Positions 1 to 8,006 of a stretch of DNA of 42,038 nt are shown here, one piece after another. Positions within the stretch are counted from its first letter, which is position 1; every line of letters begins with the position of its first letter. The position numbers and the translations under genes are program-made. The notes below the pieces were generated by a model. The model was given only the letters and a program-made list of their open reading frames with translations. It searched no databases and had not been told where the DNA came from. The DNA comes from Acidobacteriota bacterium (GTDB lineage: Bacteria > Acidobacteriota > Vicinamibacteria > Vicinamibacterales > UBA2999): positions 1 through 42,038 of the forward strand of contig QHWQ01000317.1 in NCBI GenBank assembly GCA_003222635.1, given 5' to 3'.

Positions 1-23
1 TGGCCGGCGTATAACTTCATTCA

Positions 24-293
24 ATGAGCCCGCGCAAACGGCGCTTGACCAAGGCGGAAGCGATTCTCGGTCCCGAGGATGCGTCGCTGCTCGACATCGT
101 GGACAACCTGCTGAACAAGGGCGTGGTGCTGAACGGCGATCTGACCATTGGCCTGGCGCAGGTGGACCTCGTGTACGCGCGGCTGTCGCTGCTGCTCTCG
201 GCGGCCGATCGCGTGCTGCCCGACGAGATGAGCGATTTCAGGCAGCGGCATCGCGCGCGCAACGGATCGCGGCGCCGGCGGTCGCGTGCGTGA
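24..293 (+). CDS. Gas vesicle protein, GvpA/GvpJ/GvpM family
   Basis: Small (89 aa) wall or minor structural protein of gas vesicles, the protein-shelled gas compartments that give cells buoyancy. Residues about 20-65 carry the family core: SLLDIVDNLLNKGVV, then GDLTIGLAQVDLVY, then a hydrophobic helix ending AADRVLP. This reads more like the GvpJ/GvpM minor proteins than the main shell GvpA, because it has a basic head (SPRKRRLTK) and a very basic tail (RRRRSRA). The ATG at 24 is the first in frame. The stop overlaps the GTG of the next gene (GTGA), so the two are translationally coupled. More gvp genes probably lie to the left of the window. The family call is firm; the exact subtype is not. 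Confidence 0.8.
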   Translation: MSPRKRRLTKAEAILGPEDASLLDIVDNLLNKGVVLNGDLTIGLAQVDLVYARLSLLLSAADRVLPDEMSDFRQRHRARNGSRRRRSRA

Positions 294-982
294 TTCTCTG
301 CGTCTATGCGCTGGTCATGTCGCCGCCGGCGCGTCTCGGTGTCAGCGGTGTGACCGGCGAGCGGCTTCGCGTCGTCACCGTTGATCGCATCAGCGCTGTC
401 GTTGGCGAGGTGAACCGCGCGCCCGCGCCGGGCGTCAGGAATCTGCGGCGGTATGCCGCGGCGGTCGAATTCATCACGTCAAAGGTGCCGGCGATTCTCC
501 CCGCCCGCTTCGGCACGACCGTCGCCGATCCGGACGAGCTGACGTTTATCCTTCGCTCACGCCGCGCCACGCTTCGCAAACGCCTGCGCGCCGTCCACGG
601 CCGTATCCAGATGACCATCCGCCTCTTGGAGTCGGAGTCAGGTGATCGGTCGTCACCGAGTCGGAGTACGGTGACGGGTCGTACACGACTCCGACTCGAG
701 TACGGGGCGACTCAAGGTACGCAGTATTTGCAGCGCAGGCGCGAGACTGCTGCCAAAGCGAGAGCTGTGCCGGCGTTCGAGTCGATCCGTGGCGTCGTTG
801 GCCGCGACATCAAAGATGAGCGGGTCGAGAAGCGGAGCGGCGTGGTCACCATCAATCACCTGGTCCCGCGCGGTTCAGCGATCAGGTACCGCGACGCCGT
901 CGAGCGCGCCGCGCGCGAAAATGGTGTGCGGCTGATCGTCACCGGCCCCTTCCCGCCGTACGCGTTTGCCGACACCTGGTGA
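290..982 (+). CDS. Gas vesicle protein GvpL/GvpF family
   Basis: 230-aa GvpF/GvpL-type protein, an accessory protein needed for gas vesicle assembly. The N-terminus (ILCVYALV) and the C-terminal TGPFPPYAFAD signature are typical of the family, as is a GTQYL motif near residues 143-147. The GTG start overlaps the stop of the upstream GvpA-family gene. About 25 residues in the middle (around 113-138, rich in S, R and T) do not look like the family. They are encoded by a nested palindromic repeat that has entered in frame between the RIQMTIRLL segment and the GTQYL segment. The protein may still fold, with this as a surface loop. Confidence 0.78.
   Translation: MILCVYALVMSPPARLGVSGVTGERLRVVTVDRISAVVGEVNRAPAPGVRNLRRYAAAVEFITSKVPAILPARFGTTVADPDELTFILRSRRATLRKRLRAVHGRIQMTIRLLESESGDRSSPSRSTVTGRTRLRLEYGATQGTQYLQRRRETAAKARAVPAFESIRGVVGRDIKDERVEKRSGVVTINHLVPRGSAIRYRDAVERAARENGVRLIVTGPFPPYAFADTW
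629..697. repeat. Nested palindromic repeat inside gvpF/L
   Basis: Outer arms GAGTCGGAGT (629-638) and ACTCCGACTC (688-697) are perfect reverse complements. A second copy of GAGTCGGAGT lies at 658-667 inside a GTCACCG (652-658) / CGGTGAC (669-675) hairpin. The element keeps the gvpF/L frame open and encodes the non-conserved middle of that protein. It looks like a REP-type mobile palindrome rather than coding sequence under selection. Confidence 0.65.
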
Positions 983-983
983 G

Positions 984-1406
984 ATGGCGAAAAAAGTCCG
1001 CGCACCTAAGAGGTCCGCGCCGCACGTGAAGAGAAGCGGCAAGTCGAAGGTCGTCGCGAAGCGCGGTGGACTGACCATCAGCGAAGTCGCCAGGCTGGAC
1101 GACCTGCGCCGGGAGCTCGAACGCGCCAGCCGCTCGACGTCGCCGCTGCGCTGGAACGCAGATCCGGACGACGTCCAGCGATCGGTCGCGCAGCTCGTGC
1201 TCACGCTCGTCGAATTCATCCGCAAGCTGCTCGAGCGCCAGGCGATTCGCCGCATGGAAGCCGGCACCCTGACCGATCAGCAGACCGAAGACATCGGGCG
1301 CGCGCTGATGAAGCTCGAAGAGACGGTCGTCGGCATCGCCGCGACGTTCGGCATCCTTCCCGACGATCTCAACCTCGACCTCGGTCCCGTCGGAAAACTG
1401 TTGTGA
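984..1406 (+). CDS. gvpK: Gas vesicle protein GvpK
   Basis: 140-aa gas vesicle protein GvpK, an accessory protein of vesicle assembly. The family core is clear: NADPDDVQRSVAQLVLTLVEF, the segment LLERQAIRRMEAGTLTDQQ, and the C-terminal DDLNLDLGPVGKLL. The ATG at 984 follows the gvpF/L stop by one base and precedes a Lys/Arg-rich head (AKKVRAPKRSAP) partly encoded by a small palindrome. The conserved domain begins around residue 48, so the head is lineage-specific. Its stop overlaps the GTG of the TudS-like gene. Confidence 0.9.
   Translation: MAKKVRAPKRSAPHVKRSGKSKVVAKRGGLTISEVARLDDLRRELERASRSTSPLRWNADPDDVQRSVAQLVLTLVEFIRKLLERQAIRRMEAGTLTDQQTEDIGRALMKLEETVVGIAATFGILPDDLNLDLGPVGKLL
999..1019. 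repeat. REP-like palindrome in gvpK 5' end
   Basis: CGCGCACCT (999-1007), loop AAG, AGGTCCGCG (1011-1019): a 9-bp inverted repeat with one mismatch. It matches the palindrome family seen at 9979, 10020, 23396 and 36961 in this window, and lies in frame just inside gvpK. Confidence 0.5.
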
Positions 1407-1942
1407 AGCCGCGCGTCGGAATCTCACGTTGTCTGCTCGGCGACGATGTGCGGTACGACGGCACGAACAAGCGAAGCCGCGCGGTGATCGCGCTGGGCGA
1501 CGACGTCGAGTGGGTGCCCGTCTGCCCGGAAGTCGAAGTGGGGATGGGTGTGCCGCGCGAGCCGATTCAGCTCGTCGCGCGCACGTCGCGCATCCAATCG
1601 GCCGACGAACGGGTCCGCCTGCAGGGCGTGCACAGCGGCGAGGACTGGACGACGCGCATGCGCTACTGGGCGAGAGATCGCGCGGAGGACCTGTCGGCGC
1701 AAGGCATCAGCGGATTCGTGCTGAAGGCGCGCTCGCCAAGCTGCGGACCGTCAGGTGTGCTCGTGCATCATCGGGATCGAGAGGCGACGCCGACAGGCCG
1801 CGGACTGTTTGCCGAGGCGCTCGCCTTCGCGATGCCAGGCCTTCCGACGATCGTCGAAGAGGCGCTCGAAGACTCCGGCGCGCGCGATGAATTCATGCGC
1901 CGCGTACGCGACTTCGCGGACCGGACGAGTCCGCGCCGCTGA
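1403..1942 (+). CDS. DUF523 family protein, TudS-like (2-thiouracil desulfurase type)
   Basis: 179-aa DUF523 protein. Characterised members (TudS) are iron-sulfur enzymes that remove sulfur from 2-thiouracil. The three conserved cysteines expected to hold the cluster are visible: ISRCLLG near residue 10, VPVCPEVEVGMG near 45, and SPSCG near 113. The GEDWT and GRGLFAEAL segments are also typical. The GTG start overlaps the gvpK stop (GTGA), so it is the last gene of the gas vesicle transcript. Its 3' end overlaps the convergent nei gene by 50 bases. The family call is firm; the substrate in this organism is inferred only from the family. Confidence 0.82.
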   Translation: MKPRVGISRCLLGDDVRYDGTNKRSRAVIALGDDVEWVPVCPEVEVGMGVPREPIQLVARTSRIQSADERVRLQGVHSGEDWTTRMRYWARDRAEDLSAQGISGFVLKARSPSCGPSGVLVHHRDREATPTGRGLFAEALAFAMPGLPTIVEEALEDSGARDEFMRRVRDFADRTSPRR

Positions 1943-2708
1943 CGCCCTGGCATTTCGCGCACCAGTAGGTGACGCGCGCCTGCTCGCCCTGTTTTCGCCG
2001 CGAGATGGGGGTTCCGCAGCGCCGGCATGGACGGCCGGCGCGTCCGTACACCGAGAATGGCGCGGTCCGCTGTGTCGCGCTCGCGCGCATCAGCCGCCGC
2101 GCGGCGTCGACGACCCGCTCGATGTCGGCGCGTGAAAGCTCCGCGACGGGCGCGAACGGGTCGACGCGCGCCGCGAACAGCGACTCCGATTTGAAGATGT
2201 TTCCGATGCCGGCAACGACGAACTGATCGAGCAGCGCCTCCGCGATCTGCCCGGCGGCCATCGCCTCGATCCGCCGCGCTACGTCAGCCGTATCGAATTC
2301 GTCCGCCAGGATATCGGGCCCGAGATCCCGGACGACGGCGGTGCGTTCCAGATCACGCGCGGTCGTGAGCTCCGCGACGGGCACGCTGAACGCCACGGCC
2401 TCGTACTCGGGCGTCGCGATGACGATGCGCATGTCGGCGCGGGGACGCTGCCACCGCTCGCCGGGACGATAGATGTGCCAGGATCCGTGCATGCGCATGT
2501 GTGTGCGCAGCACCAGATCGCCGGAGAACCAGATCAGCAGGTGCTTTCCGCGCGCATCGACGCGCTCGATCCTCCGGCCGCGGACCGGCGAGGTGTCGTC
2601 AACGCGCGTCAGGTGTGAGAAAACGGAATCGAAGCGGGTGACCGTGCGGCCCGCCAGCGCCTGGTTCAGCGTGCGCGCCGCACGGAAGATGGTGTCGCCC
2701 TCAGGCAC
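1893..2708 (-). CDS. nei: Fpg/Nei family DNA glycosylase (endonuclease VIII type)
   Basis: 271-aa base-excision-repair glycosylase/AP lyase that removes oxidised bases. The N-terminus after Met is PEGDTIFRAARTL: Pro2 is the catalytic nucleophile and Glu3 the general acid of the family. PEGDT (rather than PELPE) points to Nei and not Fpg. The helix-two-turn-helix region is VAGIGNIFKSE. A C-terminal zinc finger (CRRC ... CAKC) is followed by about 20 extra residues. The start codon is 9 bases after the stop of lhr on the same strand, so the two are probably co-transcribed. The 3' end overlaps the convergent TudS-like gene. Confidence 0.88.
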   Translation of the reverse strand: MPEGDTIFRAARTLNQALAGRTVTRFDSVFSHLTRVDDTSPVRGRRIERVDARGKHLLIWFSGDLVLRTHMRMHGSWHIYRPGERWQRPRADMRIVIATPEYEAVAFSVPVAELTTARDLERTAVVRDLGPDILADEFDTADVARRIEAMAAGQIAEALLDQFVVAGIGNIFKSESLFAARVDPFAPVAELSRADIERVVDAARRLMRASATQRTAPFSVYGRAGRPCRRCGTPISRRKQGEQARVTYWCAKCQGVSGADSSGPRSRVRGA

Positions 2709-2717
2709 TACGATTCA

Positions 2718-2975
2718 TTATTCATCTTCGCGATCGACGTCCGAGAAGGCGCTGTCGGGATCGAGCCCGCGGTCGTCGACGTCGCCCAGATCCTCGCCCT
2801 GTACGGCCTCGTCATAGCCGCGGTTGCGCGTGGACTCCTGCCCTTCGCTCTCCATCTGCTGATCCTGGTCGTTTGATGAACGCACCCGATCGTGTTCGGT
2901 TTCGCTGCTCTCGTTCGCACGCGGGCGTGTGTTCTCGAGCGTTTCTTCTGACGTATTGCGACGCTGCTCAGCCAT
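2718..2975 (-). CDS. Possible separate 85-aa acidic protein fused to the lhr 3' end
   Basis: Within the lhr frame an ATG at 2975 begins MAEQRRNTSEETLENTRP. It is preceded by GGAGGTGGACGC, an almost perfect Shine-Dalgarno (GGAGGT) six bases before the ATG. This is a far better ribosome site than most genes here have. The encoded 85 aa are hydrophilic, rich in Glu, Asp, Ser, Asn and Gln, and end in DVDREDE, so they are probably disordered. Lhr family homology has already ended upstream. Either this is an independent small gene whose upstream stop has been lost, or it is translated both alone and as an Lhr tail. I do not recognise the family. Confidence 0.45.
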   Translation of the reverse strand: MAEQRRNTSEETLENTRPRANESSETEHDRVRSSNDQDQQMESEGQESTRNRGYDEAVQGEDLGDVDDRGLDPDSAFSDVDREDE

Positions 2976-5900
2976 GCGTCCACCTCCAGCGCCGGCTGCC
3001 GCAATGCCGATGCCAGTGGGATCGAGCGAGCCATATCCACGAGGTCGAAGCTTGTCCGTGCGCGCCTGCATCCCCATCGCGGTGGCGGCAAATCCTTCTT
3101 CGATGAACAGCCGCGCCGCCGGATGCGCGTCCGCCCGCGCGCCGTTGATCTCGGCGATGAGCATGCCGCGGCGTCCTTCGCGCGTCGCGGCGAGATGGAG
3201 AAGCCTGCGCGCGACCTGACGTCCGATGCGCGACCGGAGTGGTTCCGCATCAGGAAGACACAACAGCAACTCGCGCTCGCCTCGACGCAGATACGCGGCT
3301 GCGCGTCCATCGACGAGGATGACGAGCGCTCCAGCCACTCGGGTTGGCCCCCTCGACTCGCTGCGCTCGCTCGGGGAAAGCCCCGCCGGCCATTTCGTGA
3401 TCGCGCCATACGGATTGGCGGGATCCGTCGCGGCCATCACAACCGTTCGCGGTTCTTCGGGCACGTCGCGCATCGATCGCAGGAGATCGAGTGCGGCGGG
3501 GAGCGCGAACTGCGCGGCGCCGAGCCCGGCGACGAAATAGCCGCGGCGAATGCGCCCCGCATCTTCCATCGCCTTCAATACCTGATAGACGGCCGAGAAG
3601 CCACCGGCCACCGATTCCGCGGCGACGGTCTCACGCGTGACCACCCCATGGCGCGTGAGCAGCTGATGCGCCATCGCCGTCGCCCATTCGGTCGCCGACG
3701 CCTTGGATGCGCGTGGCGCTGCGACAAGCGACCATCGACCCTCCGCGCGCGGCGGCACCAGGCGGCGCGAGCGGAAGGGTACCCCGCGCGACCGTTTCGG
3801 TGAGCGCGTGTGCTCGGTGCGCGTATAGGCGCGCAACGCCTGCATGGTGTCGTTGGTGACGATTCCCTGCCACACCAGATTCCACAGCGCGTCGACGGTT
3901 TCGGCGGGGAAGCCGCCACCGGTGCCTTCGTGAATCGCCGAGAAGAACGACGCGCCGTGCGCGCGGAGATATTCGAGAATCTCGGCGGCCCGTCCGTCAA
4001 CCTCCGGCTTGGTGGCCGCCGGCGGTCGAAGCCGCGGCATCTGATCGGTGAGATACAACGCGATGCGTCCGTCGCGCTCCCCCAGCGGCTCGACACCGAC
4101 CCACATCACCTCGCCCGCGCTCATCAGCGTGTCGAGCATGTCGGGTGTGTAGTCGTCGACGCGGGCGGGGAAGATCTCGCGCTCGAGGACGGATGCCGGA
4201 ACGGCGGCGCCCTGCAGCTGCTCGACCGCATCGAGCAGCGCCTCGAGTCCTGTGCGCCCCGAGCCGACGCCGTGCCACGACACGAGGAATCGGCCGAGCG
4301 CGTCCGCCTCGACCGGCTCGATCTCCTGCCGCAGCTTCGCGAGCGATCGCCGGCGCAGGCTGCGCAGCACGTCGGCATCGATCCACTCGCGTTCGGTTCC
4401 GCCCGGTCTGAACTCGCCTTCGATCACCTTGCCGGCGGCGGTGAGCTGCAGCAGCAGCGCACCGGCGACGCTGATGCCGAGGCCGTATCGCGAGGCGAGC
4501 TCGCGCGCCGTGAACGGCCCGTGGCATCGCGCATAGCGCAGCGCCAGATCGCCGGCGGGATCGCGCACCGGCTCGAGCAGCGACGCTGGAAGTCCGGGTG
4601 GCAGCGGCGCGCCGAGCGCGTCGCGGTAGCGGGCGACATCTTCGACCGCGACGTAACGCCGCGTGCCCGCCATCGGCAGCGACACGACACGGCGCGCGTT
4701 CTCCAGCTCGTGGACGGTGGCGGCCACATCGGCGACGACCGTTCGTGCGGTCAGCTCATCGAGGTCGAGATCGCCGATGCGCAGCAGCAGATCGTGCAGC
4801 CCGTCTTTCGTCCGCACCTTGTACTTGTCGTCGAGATGCTGCAGCTGTCCTTCGATCGTCACGATGGCGTCCGCGTCGAGCAGCTCGCGCAGCTCCGCGT
4901 CGCCGAGCAGCTCCCGCAGCTGCGCCTGATCGACCGACAGCGCCTGCGCGCGCCGCTCGGCGAGCGGCGCGTCGCCGTCGTAGATGTAGTTGGCGACGTA
5001 GCTGAACAGGAGCGAGGCGGCAAACGGCGACGGCACACGCGAGTCGATCGTGGCGACGCGCAGCGTGCGCGTGCCGATCTTTCTCAGCGTGTCGATCAGC
5101 GCCGGCATGTCGAAGTGATCGCGCAGCACCTCGCGGTACGTCTCGAGCAGCGCGGGAAACGATCCGAACCGCGACGCGACGGCGAGCAGATCCGACGCCC
5201 GCTTGCGCTGCTGCCAGAGCGGCGTGCGCATGCCCGGCCGGCGGCGCGGCAGCAGCAGCGCGCGCGCGGCGGTCTCGCGGAACCGCGCCGCAAAGAGCGA
5301 CGTCGATCCGAGCTGCCGCAGCACCAGCGGCTCGACCTCCTCGACCTCGGGAATCAGCAGCATCGGATCCGGCGGGTTCTCGACTTCAGGAAAACGAACG
5401 ACGAACCCTTCGTCGCCCCACATCACCTCGACGTCCATCCCGGTGCGGTTGCGGATGTGCGCGGTGGCGGCCATCGCCCACGGCGCGTGAATGCGGCTGC
5501 CAAGCGGCGAGAGCAGACACACGCGCCAGTCGCCCAGCTCGTCGAGGCATCGCTCGATGACGATGGTCCGGTCGTCGGGGACGGCGCCGGATGCGGCTTG
5601 ATCGTCGAGATAGCGGAGGAGATTTTCGGCCGCGGCGCTGTCGAGATCGTGCTGGCGCACCAGACGCTCAATCGCGGCGGGACGCGACGAGCCCCGCAGA
5701 TCGCGAACCAGCTTGCCGATGGCGTAGCCCAGCTCGATCGGCCGGCCTTCGCGGTCGCCGTGCCAGAAGGGCATCTTGCCCGGCTCACCAGGCGCGGGAG
5801 AGACGAGCACGCGATCGTGCGTGATCTCTTCGATGCGCCACGTCGATGCGCCGAGCGTGAACGTCTCGCCCACCTGGCTTTCGAACACCATCTCTTCATC

Positions 5901-7646
5901 GAGCTCGCCGACGCGCACCGGCCGATCCGCGCCGGCGAGGAACACGCCGTACAAGCCGCGATCGGGAATCGTTCCGGCGTTGGCAATGGCCACGCGCCTG
6001 GCGCCTTCGCGCCCCGCGATCGTGTGGTGCACGCGGTCCCACGTGATGCGCGGGCGCAGCTCCGCGAACTCGTCAGAGGGGTAGCGGCCCGACAGCATGT
6101 CGAGCACCCCCTCGAACATCCGCAGACTGAGATCCGCGTAAGGCGCGGCGCAGCGCACGCGCGCGAACAGATCGTTGGCGTCCCACATGTCCATGCCGGC
6201 CATCGCGACGATCTGCTGCGCGAGCACGTCGAGGGGGTTGCGCGGATAGCGTGTCGATTCGACGAGGCCCTCGTGCATCGCCCGCGCCACCGCCGCACAG
6301 GCGACCAGATCGCCGCGGAACTTGGGAAAGACGATCCCTTCGCTGACGGCACCCGCCTGGTGACCGGACCGCCCGATGCGCTGCAACCCGCTGGCAACCG
6401 ACGGCGGCGCCTCGATCTGCACGACGAGATCGATGGCGCCCATGTCGATGCCGAGCTCGAGCGACGAGGTGGCGACGAGCGCCTTGATACGCCCCGCTTT
6501 CAGCAGATCTTCGACCTCGCTGCGCGCCACGCGCGCCAGCGAGCCGTGGTGCGAGCGGACGAGCGGTTCGCCGGCGAGCTCGTTCAAGGCGCCGGCCAGG
6601 CGCTCCGCGAGGCGACGGCTGTTGACGAAGATCAGCGTCGAGCGGTGCGCATGAACCAGCTCGAGCAGGCGCGGGTGAATCGAGCTCCAAATCGAGGCGC
6701 GCGGAGTCGAACCGGCGGCCGGGCCGCTGGGAATTTCGTTGACCTTGGCGAGTCGCGCCATATCCTCGACCGGGACGTCGATCGTCAGCCGCAGCTGCTT
6801 CCGCTCGGCGGCGTTGACGATCGTCACCGGCCGGTAGGTGGGTGCCTTCTCGTTGCCGGCGAACTCGTCGTGCAGCTCGCTCTCGATTTCTTCGACCGCC
6901 TGCGCATCGCGCTTCCGCGAGCGCCTGGCCGCCGCGCGTGGTTTTCTGGCGGCGCGCGGCTCGGCGCCGCCGAGAAATCGTGCGACTTCATCCAGCGGAC
7001 GCTGCGTCGCCGAGAGTCCAATCCTCTGTAGGGGCCGGCTTGAGCCGGCCCGCGCGTCCATCGAACGAATAACCTCGAGGCGTTCGAGCGAGAGTGCCAG
7101 ATGCGCGCCGCGCTTGCCGGGGACGAGCGCGTGAATCTCGTCGATGATGACCGTATCCACAGTCGTCAACCGCTCCCGCGCGTTCGACGTCAGGAGGAGG
7201 AACAGCGACTCGGGCGTGGTGATGAGAATGTCGGCGGCCTCGCGGCCGAATCGCGCACGCTCGAGCGCGGGAGTATCGCCCGTGCGGATGGCGATCTCCG
7301 GAACCGTGACGCCGACGCCCGCCTCGCGCGCCAGATTCGCGATCCCCGCGAGCGGCGCGCGGAGATTGCGCTCGACGTCAACCGCCAGCGCCTTCAACGG
7401 CGATACGTAGAGCACGCGGCATCGCTCCTTGGGAGGGGGCGCGGGCTCGAACAGCAGCCGGTTCAGGCACCAGAGGAACGCTGCCAGCGTCTTCCCGCTG
7501 CCGGTCGGCGCAAGGATGAGCGTGGAGTCGCCGCGCGCGATGGCGGGCCACCCGAGCTGCTGCGAACGCGTCGGCGCCTCGAACGCGCCGGCGAACCACT
7601 GCCGGACCGCCGGGTGAAACAGCTCGAGCACATCGCTGCGCGCCAC
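2718..7646 (-). CDS. lhr: Lhr-family ATP-dependent DNA helicase
   Basis: Giant superfamily 2 DEAD/DEAH helicase (about 1640 aa) of the Lhr type, a DNA-repair-associated translocase. From the GTG at 7646, chosen because the family homology begins there, the motifs are Walker A PTGSGKT at 47-53, DEIH at 169-172, then GLSATQRP, SSLELGIDMG and QRIGRSGHQ. A long C-terminal Lhr region with winged-helix-type segments follows and ends near GFAATAMGMQAR. Upstream in-frame codons back to an ATG at 7736 give a non-conserved head. Two palindromic insertions lie in frame: one at 7032-7051, and one near 3348-3376 that encodes SPSERSESRGP. The last 85 residues are very acidic and hydrophilic and may be a separate gene. 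A possible promoter shared with the divergent gene is near 7690. Confidence 0.9.
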   Translation of the reverse strand: MARSDVLELFHPAVRQWFAGAFEAPTRSQQLGWPAIARGDSTLILAPTGSGKTLAAFLWCLNRLLFEPAPPPKERCRVLYVSPLKALAVDVERNLRAPLAGIANLAREAGVGVTVPEIAIRTGDTPALERARFGREAADILITTPESLFLLLTSNARERLTTVDTVIIDEIHALVPGKRGAHLALSLERLEVIRSMDARAGSSRPLQRIGLSATQRPLDEVARFLGGAEPRAARKPRAAARRSRKRDAQAVEEIESELHDEFAGNEKAPTYRPVTIVNAAERKQLRLTIDVPVEDMARLAKVNEIPSGPAAGSTPRASIWSSIHPRLLELVHAHRSTLIFVNSRRLAERLAGALNELAGEPLVRSHHGSLARVARSEVEDLLKAGRIKALVATSSLELGIDMGAIDLVVQIEAPPSVASGLQRIGRSGHQAGAVSEGIVFPKFRGDLVACAAVARAMHEGLVESTRYPRNPLDVLAQQIVAMAGMDMWDANDLFARVRCAAPYADLSLRMFEGVLDMLSGRYPSDEFAELRPRITWDRVHHTIAGREGARRVAIANAGTIPDRGLYGVFLAGADRPVRVGELDEEMVFESQVGETFTLGASTWRIEEITHDRVLVSPAPGEPGKMPFWHGDREGRPIELGYAIGKLVRDLRGSSRPAAIERLVRQHDLDSAAAENLLRYLDDQAASGAVPDDRTIVIERCLDELGDWRVCLLSPLGSRIHAPWAMAATAHIRNRTGMDVEVMWGDEGFVVRFPEVENPPDPMLLIPEVEEVEPLVLRQLGSTSLFAARFRETAARALLLPRRRPGMRTPLWQQRKRASDLLAVASRFGSFPALLETYREVLRDHFDMPALIDTLRKIGTRTLRVATIDSRVPSPFAASLLFSYVANYIYDGDAPLAERRAQALSVDQAQLRELLGDAELRELLDADAIVTIEGQLQHLDDKYKVRTKDGLHDLLLRIGDLDLDELTARTVVADVAATVHELENARRVVSLPMAGTRRYVAVEDVARYRDALGAPLPPGLPASLLEPVRDPAGDLALRYARCHGPFTARELASRYGLGISVAGALLLQLTAAGKVIEGEFRPGGTEREWIDADVLRSLRRRSLAKLRQEIEPVEADALGRFLVSWHGVGSGRTGLEALLDAVEQLQGAAVPASVLEREIFPARVDDYTPDMLDTLMSAGEVMWVGVEPLGERDGRIALYLTDQMPRLRPPAATKPEVDGRAAEILEYLRAHGASFFSAIHEGTGGGFPAETVDALWNLVWQGIVTNDTMQALRAYTRTEHTRSPKRSRGVPFRSRRLVPPRAEGRWSLVAAPRASKASATEWATAMAHQLLTRHGVVTRETVAAESVAGGFSAVYQVLKAMEDAGRIRRGYFVAGLGAAQFALPAALDLLRSMRDVPEEPRTVVMAATDPANPYGAITKWPAGLSPSERSESRGPTRVAGALVILVDGRAAAYLRRGERELLLCLPDAEPLRSRIGRQVARRLLHLAATREGRRGMLIAEINGARADAHPAARLFIEEGFAATAMGMQARTDKLRPRGYGSLDPTGIGIAAAGAGGGRMAEQRRNTSEETLENTRPRANESSETEHDRVRSSNDQDQQMESEGQESTRNRGYDEAVQGEDLGDVDDRGLDPDSAFSDVDREDE
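7032..7051. repeat. Perfect palindrome inside lhr
   Basis: GGGCCGGCT (7032-7040), TG, AGCCGGCCC (7043-7051): a 9-bp perfect hairpin. It lies in frame in lhr just upstream (in gene direction) of the SAT motif, encoding part of RAGSSRPLQ. It is a REP-type dispersed palindrome by appearance; only this copy is in the window. Confidence 0.55.
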
Positions 7647-7687
7647 GCCACATCTAAACACGTTCGCGCGCCGCGCTCGGCTACCCG

Positions 7688-7693
7688 TATAAT
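7688..7693 (+). promoter_or_regulatory. Possible -10 box in the divergent lhr / 7735 spacer
   Basis: A perfect TATAAT lies at 7688-7693, about 42 bases before the ATG at 7735. No good -35 is seen; the best is TTCGCG at 7663-7668 with a long spacer. On the other strand the same bases read ATTATACG and could serve lhr. The 88-base spacer (7647-7734) holds nothing else obvious. Confidence 0.35.
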
Positions 7694-7734
7694 TGTTGGG
7701 AGTCTTCTCACACAATTCAGGGGCCAGACTGCAC

Positions 7735-7995
7735 ATGGGTGACGCCGGAGAAGGACTCGTCGACGCGGAATCCCGCCTCGCCGAGCGGATCGAAGAACGG
7801 GAAGAAGAAAAGCGGAAGGCGCGTCAGGCCGGTAAAGGAACCGACCCTGAGCGCATTCGTCAGGTCGAGTCGCTGAAGCTGGCGCGCACCGAAATGCAGC
7901 GGCAGCTCGAGCTGGCCACGCACCCGACGCGGAAGCAGCAGCTGACGCAGGCGCTGGCCGAAATCGACAAGCGGATCAAAGAGCTGTCTTCCTGA
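7735..7995 (+). CDS. Small coiled-coil protein, function unknown
   Basis: 86-aa protein that is almost entirely charged and helical: EERIEEREEEKRKA-type heptads, then LKLARTEMQRQLELA and a C-terminal AEIDKRIKELSS. No transmembrane segment, signal peptide or cysteine. It is predicted to form a coiled coil over most of its length. It follows a TATAAT box and ends 11 bases before the nitroreductase gene, so the two could be co-transcribed. I do not recognise the family. Confidence 0.6.
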   Translation: MGDAGEGLVDAESRLAERIEEREEEKRKARQAGKGTDPERIRQVESLKLARTEMQRQLELATHPTRKQQLTQALAEIDKRIKELSS

Positions 7996-8006
7996 ACGGC
8001 CGCGGC

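Noticed and set aside
3810-7031. A 1073-codon open frame on the plus strand
   Set aside because: It lies entirely antisense to lhr, is very rich in Arg, Gln, Ala and Asp with no fold-like pattern, and is explained by high-GC codon bias on the opposite strand.
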